Shown: one piece after another, positions 1-9,071 of the stretch
How positions within the stretch are numbered: the first letter of the stretch is position 1
Layout of the letters: every line of letters starts with the position of its first letter
Assembly (NCBI GenBank): GCA_903826405.1
Contig: CAIKEH010000042.1
Coordinates: forward strand, 186,001 to 250,000
DNA: 64,000 nucleotides
From: an uncultured bacterium
Lineage (GTDB): Bacteria; Bacteroidota; Bacteroidia; Chitinophagales; Chitinophagaceae
Direction: 5' to 3'
Translations under genes and position numbers: made by a program
Notes under the pieces: model-generated
Database searches by the model: none
Told to the model about the DNA's origin: nothing
Seen by the model: only the letters and a program-made list of their open reading frames with translations

Positions 1-427
1 GGTCTGCAGGGAGAAGGTCCAGCATCTGACGTACACGATCGTGGCTTTGCTTCTGCATCATCTTGCGGTCAACACCATCTTCAGTGATGTTGAGCACTTC
101 GAAAATGTCATGGTCTTCGCTATTGCGTACAGTGGGGGTCCTTTTCACTTTGCGGAAATGATCCACGCAGAGGTTATGTGCAATCCGCATGGCCCAAGGA
201 AGGAATTTTCCTTCTTCAGTATAGCGACCTCCACGTACGGTGTCGATCACCCGGATGAATACATCCTGGAAGATGTCTTCCGCCAGGTACTTGTCTTTGA
301 CGAGTAGATAGATGGAAGTGTAGATCTTGTCTTTGTGGCGATGAATGAGGGTTTCCAGTGCTTCTGCATCACCGTCAGTGAATAAGTGGACGAGTTGCTG
401 GTCGGAGAGATGGGTTAGGGATTTCAT
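1..427 (-). CDS. RNA polymerase ECF-type sigma factor (partial, runs off left edge)
   Basis: The minus strand is open from an ATG at 425-427 to the window edge (142 codons, no stop). It begins MKSLTHLSDQQLVHLFTDGD and continues with a sigma region 2 block (ALETLIHRHKDKIYTSIYLL, then AEDIFQDVFIRVID) and FLPWAMRIAHNLCVDHFRK. This is the usual pattern of Bacteroidota sigma-70 family ECF factors, which are about 190 residues long, so most of region 4 (promoter -35 recognition) lies outside the window. It should direct RNA polymerase to a dedicated set of promoters. No anti-sigma gene is visible on this side. It is divergent from uvrA across a 280-bp gap. The family call is firm; the regulon cannot be inferred. 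Confidence 0.9.
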   Translation of the reverse strand, partial: MKSLTHLSDQQLVHLFTDGDAEALETLIHRHKDKIYTSIYLLVKDKYLAEDIFQDVFIRVIDTVRGGRYTEEGKFLPWAMRIAHNLCVDHFRKVKRTPTVRNSEDHDIFEVLNITEDGVDRKMMQKQSHDRVRQMLDLLPAD

Positions 428-644
428 AACTTCTACGGTTTTAAAATGGTTTGGATTTTGGGATTTTTCGCTACCCGGTAAAGCAGAAGTCCATTCAGGA
501 AAAACGAAGAAAGGCTTTCTATCTTTACTTGGATATTGAAAATCGAAGGTATCCCTTTTCCCATCACAGCAATTTTTTTAACGAACAATTTTCAACAATT
601 CAGTATTTGTTCTCGAAGTGGATTTCCATTCCATAGTAAAAATC

Positions 645-662
645 TCACGTGTTAACACGTGA
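645..662. promoter_or_regulatory. Perfect 18-bp palindrome upstream of uvrA, candidate operator
   Basis: TCACGTGTTAACACGTGA is a perfect palindrome with no spacer. It lies 47 bp before the uvrA start, in the gap divergent from the ECF sigma gene. It is not followed by a T-run, so it does not look like a terminator. Its symmetry fits a dimeric repressor or activator site. Which protein binds is unknown; a DNA-damage regulator is an inference from the neighbouring repair gene only. Confidence 0.5.
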
Positions 663-693
663 TGTATTTCAGTCGTGATTGCCGATTAAAAAC

Positions 694-701
694 TATTTTT
701 G
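694..701 (+). promoter_or_regulatory. Candidate -7 element (TAnnTTTG) of uvrA
   Basis: TATTTTTG matches the Bacteroidota -7 consensus TAnnTTTG exactly. It lies 8 nt before the chosen uvrA ATG at 710, which would make the transcript leaderless or nearly so. No good TTTG is seen 19-21 nt upstream, so the -33 element is weak or absent. It argues against the earlier in-frame starts at about 659. Confidence 0.4.
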
Positions 702-709
702 TCACATAC

Positions 710-3520
710 ATGGCAAAGGCAAAAAAAACGAAAGTAGAATTACCCGTAACGTCTGCGGAAAAATACGATGATCGCATTCTGATCAAAGGTGCACGCGTGC
801 ACAATCTGAAAAATGTCACGGTGGGCATACCCAGGAACCAATTTGTAGTAGTGACCGGTGTATCCGGTTCTGGAAAATCGTCCCTCACCATAGACACCTT
901 GTTTGCAGAAGGTCAGCGCAGGTATGCGGAGAGCCTGAGTGCTTATGCTCGTCAGTTCCTTATGCGTATGAACAAGCCTGATGTGGATCATATCCAGGGG
1001 TTGAGTCCCGCCATTGCCATAGAGCAGAAGGTGATCACCCGAACTCCTCGTTCCACCGTGGGCAGCATGACCGAGATTTATGATTATCTGCGTTTGTTTT
1101 TTGCCCGTATCGGCAGGACCCTATCACCGGTTTCTGGAAGGGAAGTGCGTAAAGATGACGTACAGGATGTGGTAAATACGGTATGTGGTTTTCCACATCA
1201 AACCCGCGTATATATACTAACCTCGTTCCCGCAACAGGGAAAACGGGATCCGCGTGAAGAGTTGGCCATTTTACTCCAAAAAGGCTTTTCCCGGGTCTAT
1301 GACCACCATGCCAAGGGTCTTTTTCGGATCGAGGAACTCCAGGACCTGAAGAATTGGAAGCCTGGAAAAGGCACTTTTGTGCTTGTGGACAGGCTGGTGG
1401 TCAAGGATTTTGACGAGGACGACAGACATCGTATATCCGACTCCGTTAGTACAGCCTTTTATGAAGGTGAGGGGGAGATCGACATCGTGATAGATGAGGA
1501 AAAGATGCTTCATTTCTCGAATCGTTTCGAGTTGGACGGAATCAAGTTCGAGGAGCCTGTTCCCAATCTTTTCTCTTTCAATAATCCTTTTGGTGCTTGT
1601 CCCACATGTGAGGGATTCTCGCAGGTGCTGGGGATAGATCCAGATCTGGTCATTCCGGATCGCAGGCTTTCTGTTTATGAGGGTGCTGTGGCGCCATGGA
1701 AGGGAGAAAAGTTGGGAAAATGGAAAGACCGCTTCGTTCGGGATGCCCAGAAAAGTGGGTTCCCTGTTCATAGGCCCATCGCTGATTTGTCAAAAGATCA
1801 TCTCAACCTGCTTTGGGAAGGGGACAAATTAATTTATGGGATAAATGATTTTTTCAAGGAAGTGGAATCCAATTTGTACAAGGTGCAGTACCGTGTATTG
1901 CTATCCCGTTATCGCGGACGCACGATTTGTCCGGACTGTAAAGGTTACAGGTTGCGACCAGAGGCGTTATACATAAAAGTAGGTGGTTTGCACATCGGTG
2001 AGCTCTGTGCCATGCAGATTGATGAATTGCTAGGTTGGTTCGATGTATTGGTTTTAACGGAATTCGAAATGCAGGTTGCTAAGCGGGTATTGATTGAGAT
2101 CCGGCAGAGGGTACAAACCTTGCTTGATGTTGGTCTGGGTTACCTAACGCTCGATCGACTTGCTAATTCATTGAGTGGAGGAGAAAGTCAGCGCATTCAA
2201 CTCACCCGTAATCTGGGCAGTAATCTGACCAACTCGCTATATATATTGGACGAACCTTCCATAGGATTGCATTCACGGGACACTAAAAGATTGATTGGTG
2301 TATTAAAATCATTAAGGGATCTGGGCAATACGGTGATCGTTGTTGAGCACGATGAGTTGATGATGAGAGAGGCAGACCATATCATCGACATGGGGCCGTT
2401 GGCCAGCCATCTGGGCGGAGAAGTGGTGGCAGAGGGACATTGTAGTGAGTTGGAGAAAAATCCAAAGAGTCTGACCGGCCAATATCTGAACGGAAAACTC
2501 ACCATACCAACACCCGAAAAAGTCAGGAAGTGGTCGAATTCTGTCATCCTTGAAGGTGCAGCGCAGCATAACCTCAAAAATCTGGCCGTTACTTTTCCTA
2601 TGAATGTGCTGTGTGTGGTATGTGGTGTCAGCGGCAGTGGAAAAACAACCCTGGTCAAGCAGGTGCTTTATCCGGCATTGCAAAAAAGCATCACAGGCGT
2701 CGGTGAGAAAGGGGGTACTTACCGATCGGTCAGCGGCGATCTACCTTCGATCAGCCAGATTGAATTGGTGGATCAGAATCCAATAGGCAAATCATCCAGG
2801 AGTAATCCGGTCACCTACATAAAGGCATGGGATGAGGTACGGGATCTTTTTTCACGTCAACCATTGAGCAAGATGCGTGGTTACCAGCCCAAGCATTTTT
2901 CATTCAATGTGGATGGTGGTAGATGTGATGCCTGTAAAGGGGAGGGTGAACAGGTCGTAGAGATGCAATTCCTCGCCGATGTACATCTGACTTGTGAAGT
3001 CTGTGGAGGCAAAAGGTTCAAAGAAGAAGTGCTTGAAGTGGAATTCAGAGGGAAGAATATTCACGACATCCTGGAGTTGAGCATTGATGAAGCCCTGGAG
3101 TTTTTCCATGACGACAAGGATGTAATTAACAAGATCAAACCTCTAAGCGATGTAGGATTGGGTTATGTGAAGCTTGGTCAGTCCAGTGATACGCTTTCAG
3201 GTGGTGAAGCTCAGCGTGTCAAACTTGCTCTTTTTCTGGGCAGGGGAAAGTCCCAGGGGCAGATCCTGTTCGTCTTTGATGAGCCCACCACAGGTCTGCA
3301 TTTCCATGATATCCGGAAACTGTTGGCATCTTTCCATGCCCTGATCGAACAGGGGCATTCAGTTATTGTCATCGAGCATAATCTGGATGTGATCCGTTCA
3401 GCGGACTGGGTCATAGAACTGGGTCCCGGTGCAGGGGATGCTGGGGGAAACTTGGTATATGCAGGTATCCCTTCAGGATTGAAATCCGTTAAAGAGAGTC
3501 CGACGGGTTCTTTTCTCTGA
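710..3520 (+). CDS. uvrA: Excinuclease ABC subunit A (UvrA)
   Basis: This is the damage-recognition ATPase of nucleotide excision repair, which loads UvrB on lesions. The protein has 936 aa (family about 940). It shows two ABC modules: Walker A GVSGSGKSS near residue 50 and GVSGSGKTT near 640, and signatures LSGGESQ near 488 and LSGGEAQ near 828. The C-terminal zinc module is intact (CDACKGEG near 739, then CEVCGGKRF). In the first ATPase insert, the leading CxxC seen in E. coli UvrA is replaced by FSNRFELDGIKFEE, and only the following CPTC near 297 remains. From memory this is common in Bacteroidota UvrA. The start MAKAKKTKVE was chosen because a -7 box sits at 694-701 and the 17 upstream residues look non-native. 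It is convergent with DUF4293, 13 bp away. Confidence 0.96.
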   Translation: MAKAKKTKVELPVTSAEKYDDRILIKGARVHNLKNVTVGIPRNQFVVVTGVSGSGKSSLTIDTLFAEGQRRYAESLSAYARQFLMRMNKPDVDHIQGLSPAIAIEQKVITRTPRSTVGSMTEIYDYLRLFFARIGRTLSPVSGREVRKDDVQDVVNTVCGFPHQTRVYILTSFPQQGKRDPREELAILLQKGFSRVYDHHAKGLFRIEELQDLKNWKPGKGTFVLVDRLVVKDFDEDDRHRISDSVSTAFYEGEGEIDIVIDEEKMLHFSNRFELDGIKFEEPVPNLFSFNNPFGACPTCEGFSQVLGIDPDLVIPDRRLSVYEGAVAPWKGEKLGKWKDRFVRDAQKSGFPVHRPIADLSKDHLNLLWEGDKLIYGINDFFKEVESNLYKVQYRVLLSRYRGRTICPDCKGYRLRPEALYIKVGGLHIGELCAMQIDELLGWFDVLVLTEFEMQVAKRVLIEIRQRVQTLLDVGLGYLTLDRLANSLSGGESQRIQLTRNLGSNLTNSLYILDEPSIGLHSRDTKRLIGVLKSLRDLGNTVIVVEHDELMMREADHIIDMGPLASHLGGEVVAEGHCSELEKNPKSLTGQYLNGKLTIPTPEKVRKWSNSVILEGAAQHNLKNLAVTFPMNVLCVVCGVSGSGKTTLVKQVLYPALQKSITGVGEKGGTYRSVSGDLPSISQIELVDQNPIGKSSRSNPVTYIKAWDEVRDLFSRQPLSKMRGYQPKHFSFNVDGGRCDACKGEGEQVVEMQFLADVHLTCEVCGGKRFKEEVLEVEFRGKNIHDILELSIDEALEFFHDDKDVINKIKPLSDVGLGYVKLGQSSDTLSGGEAQRVKLALFLGRGKSQGQILFVFDEPTTGLHFHDIRKLLASFHALIEQGHSVIVIEHNLDVIRSADWVIELGPGAGDAGGNLVYAGIPSGLKSVKESPTGSFL

Positions 3521-3533
3521 TATTATTTTTTGA

Positions 3534-3965
3534 TCAACGGAGTTTTTCCAAGTCTCTGAGCATTTTTTCATCTTTCCTGATACCACTGCGGGCCATGCTG
3601 AAGAATACGGTCATGACGATCGGTATTACTGCGCCGATTTGCCAGTAATTGGATTGGAATGGGAAGGCGGCTGCTTTTTTCAGGCCATCCACCATGAAAA
3701 ACTCCATGGCTAGAATTGCAAAAGACAACAGGATTCCCAGAATGCAAAGCGACTTCTGTGATCTCCTGTCCTTGAACATGAAGATGGTGAACAGGGCGAT
3801 AAGAGTAGTGACGATGATGGTGATGAAAAGTAGCAAGTTCTCCGATCCACTGAAATATCTGAAAGTGCCATCGGCCAATTTGCCTTTCCATAATGGGAGT
3901 TTATACATGGCGGCACCAGCGGATGCGGCAAGGATTAGCCATATGGTTTGGATGCGTTGGATCAT
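3534..3965 (-). CDS. DUF4293 family four-helix membrane protein
   Basis: The protein has 143 aa and starts MIQRIQTIWLILAASAGAAM, the typical N-terminus of DUF4293, a Bacteroidota-restricted inner-membrane family. Four hydrophobic segments can be seen: residues about 8-22, 45-65, 75-92 and 107-124. The tail is charged (RKDEKMLRDLEKLR). The function is unknown. It is a single gene convergent with uvrA. Repeat element A begins 36 bp upstream of its start, so the element lies in its promoter region. Confidence 0.85.
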   Translation of the reverse strand: MIQRIQTIWLILAASAGAAMYKLPLWKGKLADGTFRYFSGSENLLLFITIIVTTLIALFTIFMFKDRRSQKSLCILGILLSFAILAMEFFMVDGLKKAAAFPFQSNYWQIGAVIPIVMTVFFSMARSGIRKDEKMLRDLEKLR

Positions 3966-4001
3966 AGATCTTTTTTTGGCGCTAAAATAGGATAATTCGC
4001 C

Positions 4002-4151
4002 CCACCCTTGGAGGGTCCACCCTTGGAGGGTTCTGGAATTTTGTTCAAAAAATGATATTAAAGCTACCTGCAGGGGTGAGTTTTGAGATAAATGGCACTA
4101 GAAAGGGCATGATTTTTAAACCACCCTTGGAGGGTGGACTCTTGGAGGGTG
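4002..4151. repeat. Intergenic inverted-terminus repeat element, copy A
   Basis: The left arm (4002-4031) and right arm (4121-4151) each hold two copies of a GG-A/T-C-rich unit ending CTTGGAGGGT, and enclose an AT-rich core of about 90 bp. Each arm also contains a short internal palindrome (ACCCTTGGAGGGT). Copies B (36998-37144) and C (50055-50203) have nearly the same total length. This copy lies between the glyA stop and the DUF4293 start, and no ORF spans it. I see no clear target-site duplication. Confidence 0.7.
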
Positions 4152-4173
4152 AATATGGAGCTAAAAAAAACGC

Positions 4174-5454
4174 TCACCCGAGTTCGGGATACAAAGGGAA
4201 TCTCCCCATGAACTCCCGGACTTCCGTGGAAGTGCTCTTGATCAGGGATTCATCATCCGCATTCATCAGTACACGATCGATCAGGGCAACAGTTGTTTCC
4301 ATGTCCGCTTCAAGGAGTCCGCGTGTGGTGACCGCCGGCACACCCACTCGGATACCGGAAGTGACGAACGGACTTTTGTCATCGTTGGGGACGGAATTTT
4401 TATTAAGAGTTATATGGGCGCGGTCCAGTGTTTCCTGTGCCTTCTTTCCGGTGATATTCTTATTGCGAAGGTCGATCAACATCAGGTGGTTGTCCGTGCC
4501 ATTACTGATCAGGTTGTATCCGCGATCTACAAATGCTTTTGCCATGGCCTGGGCATTCTTCCTCACTTGCTCCTGATATACTTTGAATGATGGATCCAGG
4601 ATTTCGCCGAATGCGATGGCTTTTGCCGCAATAACATGTTCCAAAGGTCCGCCCTGCATACCGGGAAATACCGCTAGATCAAGTGCGGCGCTCATTGGCC
4701 TGATATTTCCTTTGGGATCCTTTACCCCCATGGGATTATCAAAATCATGTCGGATCATGATCACTCCTCCGCGTGGTCCCCGAAGGGTCTTGTGGGTGGT
4801 GGAGGTGACGATATGGCAATATTCGAAGGGATCGTTGAGCAAACCTGCTGCGATAAGGCCCGCTGGATGTGCGATATCTGCAAGAACGATCGCGCCTACC
4901 TCATCTGCCACGGCACGTATCCGCTGGTAATCCCAATCACGACTGTATGCTGAAGCACCACAAATGATGATTCTGGGTTTCTCGGCCCTTGCCACTTGTT
5001 CCAGTTGTTCATAATCCACAAGTCCGGTGTCTTTTTTGACACCATAAAAATGGGCCTGATAGTTTTTCCCACTGAAATTAGCGGGACTTCCATGAGTAAG
5101 ATGACCTCCCATGCTCAGATCGAGGCCGAGGATCTTGTCTCCGGGTTTGAGGCATGCTATGAATACGGCGGTGTTCGCTTGTGCACCTGCATGTGGTTGC
5201 ACATTGGCCCAGTTTGCCTTGAAAATGGATTTGAGACGTTCTATCGCAAGGGTCTCTATCTCATCCACCACTTCACAACCACCATAATATCTTTTGCCGG
5301 GATAACCTTCGGCATATTTGTTCGTTGCAACAGTACCCATTGCTTCCATCACCTGGAGTGAAGTGAAGTTTTCTGAAGCGATCAGTTCGATGCCATGACG
5401 TTGACGATCCAATTCCTTGCGGATGAGGTCGAACACAATCGTATCTCTTTGCAT
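4174..5454 (-). CDS. glyA: Serine hydroxymethyltransferase
   Basis: This PLP enzyme interconverts serine plus tetrahydrofolate with glycine plus 5,10-methylene-THF, the main source of one-carbon units. It has 426 aa. The N-terminus holds [10 protein letters not shown], followed by [15 protein letters not shown]. The PLP-binding lysine is in [13 protein letters not shown] (Lys about 222), and [13 protein letters not shown] precedes it. The start [13 protein letters not shown] was chosen rather than a Met 24 codons upstream. The family begins there, and a full promoter lies at 5472-5502, between the two Mets and the start. It is transcribed alone. Repeat element A lies just after its stop. Confidence 0.97.
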   Translation of the reverse strand: MQRDTIVFDLIRKELDRQRHGIELIASENFTSLQVMEAMGTVATNKYAEGYPGKRYYGGCEVVDEIETLAIERLKSIFKANWANVQPHAGAQANTAVFIACLKPGDKILGLDLSMGGHLTHGSPANFSGKNYQAHFYGVKKDTGLVDYEQLEQVARAEKPRIIICGASAYSRDWDYQRIRAVADEVGAIVLADIAHPAGLIAAGLLNDPFEYCHIVTSTTHKTLRGPRGGVIMIRHDFDNPMGVKDPKGNIRPMSAALDLAVFPGMQGGPLEHVIAAKAIAFGEILDPSFKVYQEQVRKNAQAMAKAFVDRGYNLISNGTDNHLMLIDLRNKNITGKKAQETLDRAHITLNKNSVPNDDKSPFVTSGIRVGVPAVTTRGLLEADMETTVALIDRVLMNADDESLIKSTSTEVREFMGRFPLYPELG

Positions 5455-5471
5455 GTGAGGGGAATTTGCCG

Positions 5472-5502
5472 CAAAAATAGCCGATGACCGGGTGCAGTCA
5501 AA
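5472..5502 (-). promoter_or_regulatory. Promoter of glyA (TTTG-N19-TAnnTTTG)
   Basis: On the minus strand TTTG (5499-5502) is followed after exactly 19 nt by TATTTTTG (5472-5479). This is a full match to the Bacteroidota housekeeping promoter. The predicted transcription start is near 5465, giving a leader of about 10 nt before the ATG at 5454. Confidence 0.75.
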
Positions 5503-5609
5503 AAATAGTTGCCAAAGGTTTTGCACAAATGGTTGTTGATCAGAAGCCTGTGACCAGAGTTGAAAAATAGCCTATTTTCACTTACTGTTTCACCCCAAAG
5601 AGCTCGTCC

Positions 5610-6602
5610 ATGAAAGCAATCATACCTGTTGCCGGCGCAGGAACTAAACTTCGACCGCATACCTATACCCAGCCGAAGGCGCTCATTCCCCTTGCGGGAA
5701 AGACAGTCCTGAGCATACTCATAGAGCAATTGCTCGAAGGGGGAATTCAGGAGTTCGTTCTTGTGGTGGGTTATCTGGGCGAAAAGATTCAGGATTACGT
5801 AAAAGTTAATTATCCCCACCTTACCTTCCATTTCATACATCAGAATGAAAGGCAAGGTCTTGGTCATGCGATTTATCTTTCCAAGGAACTCATCGGTGAT
5901 GACGAGGTTTTTATTGTATTGGGAGATACCATTTGCGAATATGATGTGAAGGATCTGCTTCAGACTGCGGGGTCTTTGTTGGGTGTTAAGAAGGTTGACG
6001 ATCCCCGCAATTTCGGGGTAGCTGAGATCGACGATGCTTCTGTAATTACCCGAGTTGTGGAAAAACCTCAGATCCCGAAATCCAACATGGCCTTGGTTGG
6101 CCTTTACAAAATCAGGGAGACCGCCTTGCTTTTCGATTGCCTGGAAAGCAATTTCCGTGAAGGTGTCAAGACGAATGATGAATATAGTCTTACCGATGCC
6201 CTTGAATGTATGATCCGAAAAGGTGCGGTCTTTCATTCCTATAAAGTGAAGAACTGGTTCGACTGTGGTCGGAAGGATACATTATTGATCAGCAATGCAA
6301 CGTTGCTCAAAAAATTCGGGGGCGTCATTGATGACAGTCATCAATTCGAGAACACGATAATCATCGCACCCGTTAGTATCGCAGCGGGCTGCGACATCCG
6401 CAACTCGATCATAGGACCTAATGTGGCGATCGGTGAACAAACATTCATAGATTATTCCATCGTCAAGGATTCCATCATCGGCTCGTTCTCCAAACTTTAC
6501 GATGTGGTTCTGCACGATTCTCTGATCGGCAGTGATACCGAGATCAAAGGAGAGACGCGAACACTGAATATTGGGGACAATACCGAAATAGATCTGGGTT
6601 AG
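5610..6602 (+). CDS. NDP-sugar pyrophosphorylase (RmlA/GlmU-like nucleotidyltransferase)
   Basis: The enzyme transfers a nucleotidyl group to a sugar-1-phosphate to make an NDP-sugar. It has 330 aa. The N-terminal nucleotide-binding signature is PVAGAGTKLRPHTYTQPKAL, with Lys where many homologues have Arg. Other motifs are GYLGEKIQDYV, the metal-binding region VLGDTICEYD (about 108-117) and VEKPQIPKSNMALVGLY. The C-terminal third (from about 235) has hexapeptide-like left-handed beta-helix repeats (IRNSIIGPNVAIGEQ). The substrate is probably glucose-1-phosphate for dTDP- or UDP-sugars, but sequence alone does not settle it. No other sugar-nucleotide genes adjoin. It is divergent from glyA. 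Confidence 0.85.
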   Translation: MKAIIPVAGAGTKLRPHTYTQPKALIPLAGKTVLSILIEQLLEGGIQEFVLVVGYLGEKIQDYVKVNYPHLTFHFIHQNERQGLGHAIYLSKELIGDDEVFIVLGDTICEYDVKDLLQTAGSLLGVKKVDDPRNFGVAEIDDASVITRVVEKPQIPKSNMALVGLYKIRETALLFDCLESNFREGVKTNDEYSLTDALECMIRKGAVFHSYKVKNWFDCGRKDTLLISNATLLKKFGGVIDDSHQFENTIIIAPVSIAAGCDIRNSIIGPNVAIGEQTFIDYSIVKDSIIGSFSKLYDVVLHDSLIGSDTEIKGETRTLNIGDNTEIDLG

Positions 6603-6721
6603 CTCCAACTTTGAATTTTTGGCTTTCCCCAATGTTTACAGCTGGTTTCTTTAAGGTCTGCGATCGATCCGTTGATTTTTCGAAGAAAACCGACGTTGTA
6701 ATCGTTTAAAGAAAATCATCT

Positions 6722-7678
6722 ATGCCACTCTCGAACCGGATCACCCGTCTTTTCGAAATCGAATATCCCATCATACAGGCCGGTATGGTCTGGGCAAGTG
6801 GATGGAAACTGGCCGGTGCGGTCAGTAATTCTGGTGGACTTGGGATCATTGGGGCAGGCAGTATGTATCCGGAGGTGTTGAAAGAGCATATCCTGAGTTT
6901 CCGGGCTAACTCCACAAAGACTTTTGCAGTAAATCTTCCTTTGCTCTATCCAGAAATAGACAAGCATATAGAGACGATCATCAAAGAGAAAGTGCCGATC
7001 GTTTTCACTTCGGCTGGTAATCCCAGAACCTGGACGGGAAAACTCAAAGACCATGGTATCAAGGTGGTTCATGTAGTCAGCAGTACCAGTTTTGCCAAGA
7101 AGGCAGAAGCCGCGGGTTGTGATGCGGTCGTTGCTGAGGGATTCGAGGCGGGCGGCCATAATGGAAGGGAAGAAACAACCAGCATGGTTTTGATCCCCAT
7201 GGTGCGTGATGCAGTAGGTATTCCGGTGATCGCTGCGGGTGGTATTGCAACGGGCAGGCAGATGCTTGCCGCTATGGTATTGGGGGCTGAAGCTGTACAG
7301 ATCGGCACACGTTTCGTAGCAAGTCACGAGGCATCCTCACACCTGAATTTCAAAGAAGCTATCATACGATCCGAGGAAGGCAGTACTCATCTTTCCTTGA
7401 AAAAATTGGTACCTGTCCGACTCATGAAGAATGCATTCTTCGACAGGATCAACGATGCAGAGATGCGTGGCGCAGATCGGGAGGAACTATTGAATTTATT
7501 AGGCAGGGGTCGTGCCAAACAAGGCATGTTCGAAGGCGATCTGGAGGAAGGGGAGTTGGAGATCGGGCAGGTGGCGGCCATGTTAAGGGATATACTGCCT
7601 GCTGGTGACATCCTCAGGAATATCTGGTCGGAATTCACAGTTGCCCTGTCCTCTCCGCTGAAAGGGAATCTCCAGTGA
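6722..7678 (+). CDS. Nitronate monooxygenase / FabK-like flavoprotein
   Basis: This 318-aa TIM-barrel FMN protein belongs to the 2-nitropropane dioxygenase superfamily. Visible motifs are PIIQAGMVWASGWKLAGAVS and GGLGIIGAGSM near the N-terminus (FMN site). Further on are FTSAGNPRTW, the GGHNG loop with the active-site His (about 145), and the phosphate-binding segment IPVIAAGGIATGRQ, then GAEAVQIGTRFVAS. The family includes nitronate monooxygenases and the enoyl-ACP reductase FabK, and I cannot separate them here. Because FabK would serve fatty-acid synthesis and no fab genes adjoin, nitronate monooxygenase-like is the safer name. It is convergent with the ABC permease, 17 bp away. Confidence 0.85.
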   Translation: MPLSNRITRLFEIEYPIIQAGMVWASGWKLAGAVSNSGGLGIIGAGSMYPEVLKEHILSFRANSTKTFAVNLPLLYPEIDKHIETIIKEKVPIVFTSAGNPRTWTGKLKDHGIKVVHVVSSTSFAKKAEAAGCDAVVAEGFEAGGHNGREETTSMVLIPMVRDAVGIPVIAAGGIATGRQMLAAMVLGAEAVQIGTRFVASHEASSHLNFKEAIIRSEEGSTHLSLKKLVPVRLMKNAFFDRINDAEMRGADREELLNLLGRGRAKQGMFEGDLEEGELEIGQVAAMLRDILPAGDILRNIWSEFTVALSSPLKGNLQ

Positions 7679-7695
7679 TAAGATTGTTGTATTTG

Positions 7696-9027
7696 TCAAG
7701 ATCTCCTGAAAGCCCATTTGATCATTTCCTTCCATGATGATCTCTTCCCATACATCAATATGCCAATGCGGTAAACTTTACCTGCGAACCAAGTGGTGAA
7801 CAGAAAGCCACCTATCAGCATCAGCATGGAAAGTGCAAGTTGCCAATAGGGTACCGTGTCCGGCACTCCAAAAGGTATGCGCCCCATCATCACGATAGGG
7901 GAAGTGAAAGGAATGATACTTGCCCAAACTGCCACCGGACTGTTCGGATTGTTTAAGCTGCTGGTGAGGATGATGAACCCGAATATGATGGGCATGGTGA
8001 TGGGTAGCATGAGAGACTGTGCTTCCTGAGGGTCCTCATTGATCACACTTCCAATTGCCGCGAAAAGGGATGCATAAAACAGGTATCCCCCCAGAAAATA
8101 GAACATGAAGAGCAAGATGATCAGCGTCCAATTGACGCCAGTGGTGAGATGGGTCTTCGCTTCAAGTAGTTTGAAGGCCAGATCTGTGCCCCCGCCTCCG
8201 GGTATGGGTTGCTGAATTTGCTGCATTTGCTGGACATGTATCCATGTCTCATGTGGAATGAATAGTTGGATCCCTGTTGAAAGTAGCAGGATGAGTAGGA
8301 TCCATAGCATGAATTGAGTGAGGCCGACGCCGGCGATCCCGATGATCTTGCCCAACATGAGTTCGAACGGTTTGCAAGAGGAGACTATCACTTCTGCGAT
8401 CCGATTCATCTTTTCTTCTGCCACACCCCTCATGACCATGGCTCCGAATATGAACATCGTAATGTATATGAGTATGCCACTGCCGAATCCTATGCCATAA
8501 GCAAGTCCGACATTGGCGTTCTTCGCATCGCCCGATCTATCAGTTACGATATTTTTGAGGCTGACGGCATGTTCACTCATGGAGGATACGGAATCAAGCA
8601 TGGCACGGGAAATCCCATTTTCCAGTAAGAGACGGTTTTCGATGGCCTTATTCAACTGGCTTTCGATCTTACCCTTGGATTCAAGTCCAACTTGCTTTTT
8701 AGATATCAGTTTGAAATTCCGGTCCGTGGGATCTGTTGGCAAATAAAGGACGGCATCAAAGCCTTTTTCCTTAAAATTCATGCTGTCCACGTCTTTGCGG
8801 AATGCAAAGCTCACTAATTCCGAATCTGATCGGAGAGCGGATGCATAAAACCCAGGATCGTTCACCACGGCGATATTTTGCTTCTCGCGTGAATGGATCG
8901 CGAAAAAGACGGATCCGAATATGAAGAGGATCATCATGATGGGCAATAGGAATGTGGACAAGATGAAGGTTTTGTTGCGAACCCTGGTCAGATATTCCCT
9001 TTTGATGATGATGCCGATCTTGCTCAT
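7696..9027 (-). CDS. ABC-2 type exporter permease (NatB-like)
   Basis: This 443-aa membrane subunit partners the upstream ATPase. The N-terminus MSKIGIIIKREYLTRVRNKT leads into a first transmembrane helix (about 22-43). A large extracytoplasmic domain follows, to about residue 175. Five or six further helices follow, with the conserved GAMVMRGVAEEKMNRIAEVI block typical of Na+/drug ABC-2 permeases. A longer frame opens at an ATG (9073-9075) that overlaps the ATPase stop as ATGA. The overlap suggests translational coupling, but the family N-terminus begins at 9027, so I chose that and note the 16-residue longer form as possible. The substrate is unknown. Confidence 0.88.
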   Translation of the reverse strand: MSKIGIIIKREYLTRVRNKTFILSTFLLPIMMILFIFGSVFFAIHSREKQNIAVVNDPGFYASALRSDSELVSFAFRKDVDSMNFKEKGFDAVLYLPTDPTDRNFKLISKKQVGLESKGKIESQLNKAIENRLLLENGISRAMLDSVSSMSEHAVSLKNIVTDRSGDAKNANVGLAYGIGFGSGILIYITMFIFGAMVMRGVAEEKMNRIAEVIVSSCKPFELMLGKIIGIAGVGLTQFMLWILLILLLSTGIQLFIPHETWIHVQQMQQIQQPIPGGGGTDLAFKLLEAKTHLTTGVNWTLIILLFMFYFLGGYLFYASLFAAIGSVINEDPQEAQSLMLPITMPIIFGFIILTSSLNNPNSPVAVWASIIPFTSPIVMMGRIPFGVPDTVPYWQLALSMLMLIGGFLFTTWFAGKVYRIGILMYGKRSSWKEMIKWAFRRS

Positions 9028-9071
9028 GGTGCGGGTTGAAATAGTAAAATCACATTTGTCAGAGAGGATGA

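Noticed and set aside
1271-1771. 166-codon minus-strand ORF inside uvrA
   Set aside because: The opposite strand encodes conserved UvrA; the ORF shows no domain.
5382-6236. 284-codon minus-strand ORF opposite the nucleotidyltransferase
   Set aside because: It overlaps the clear RmlA-like gene and the glyA start, has no family features, and is a shadow of the plus-strand codons.
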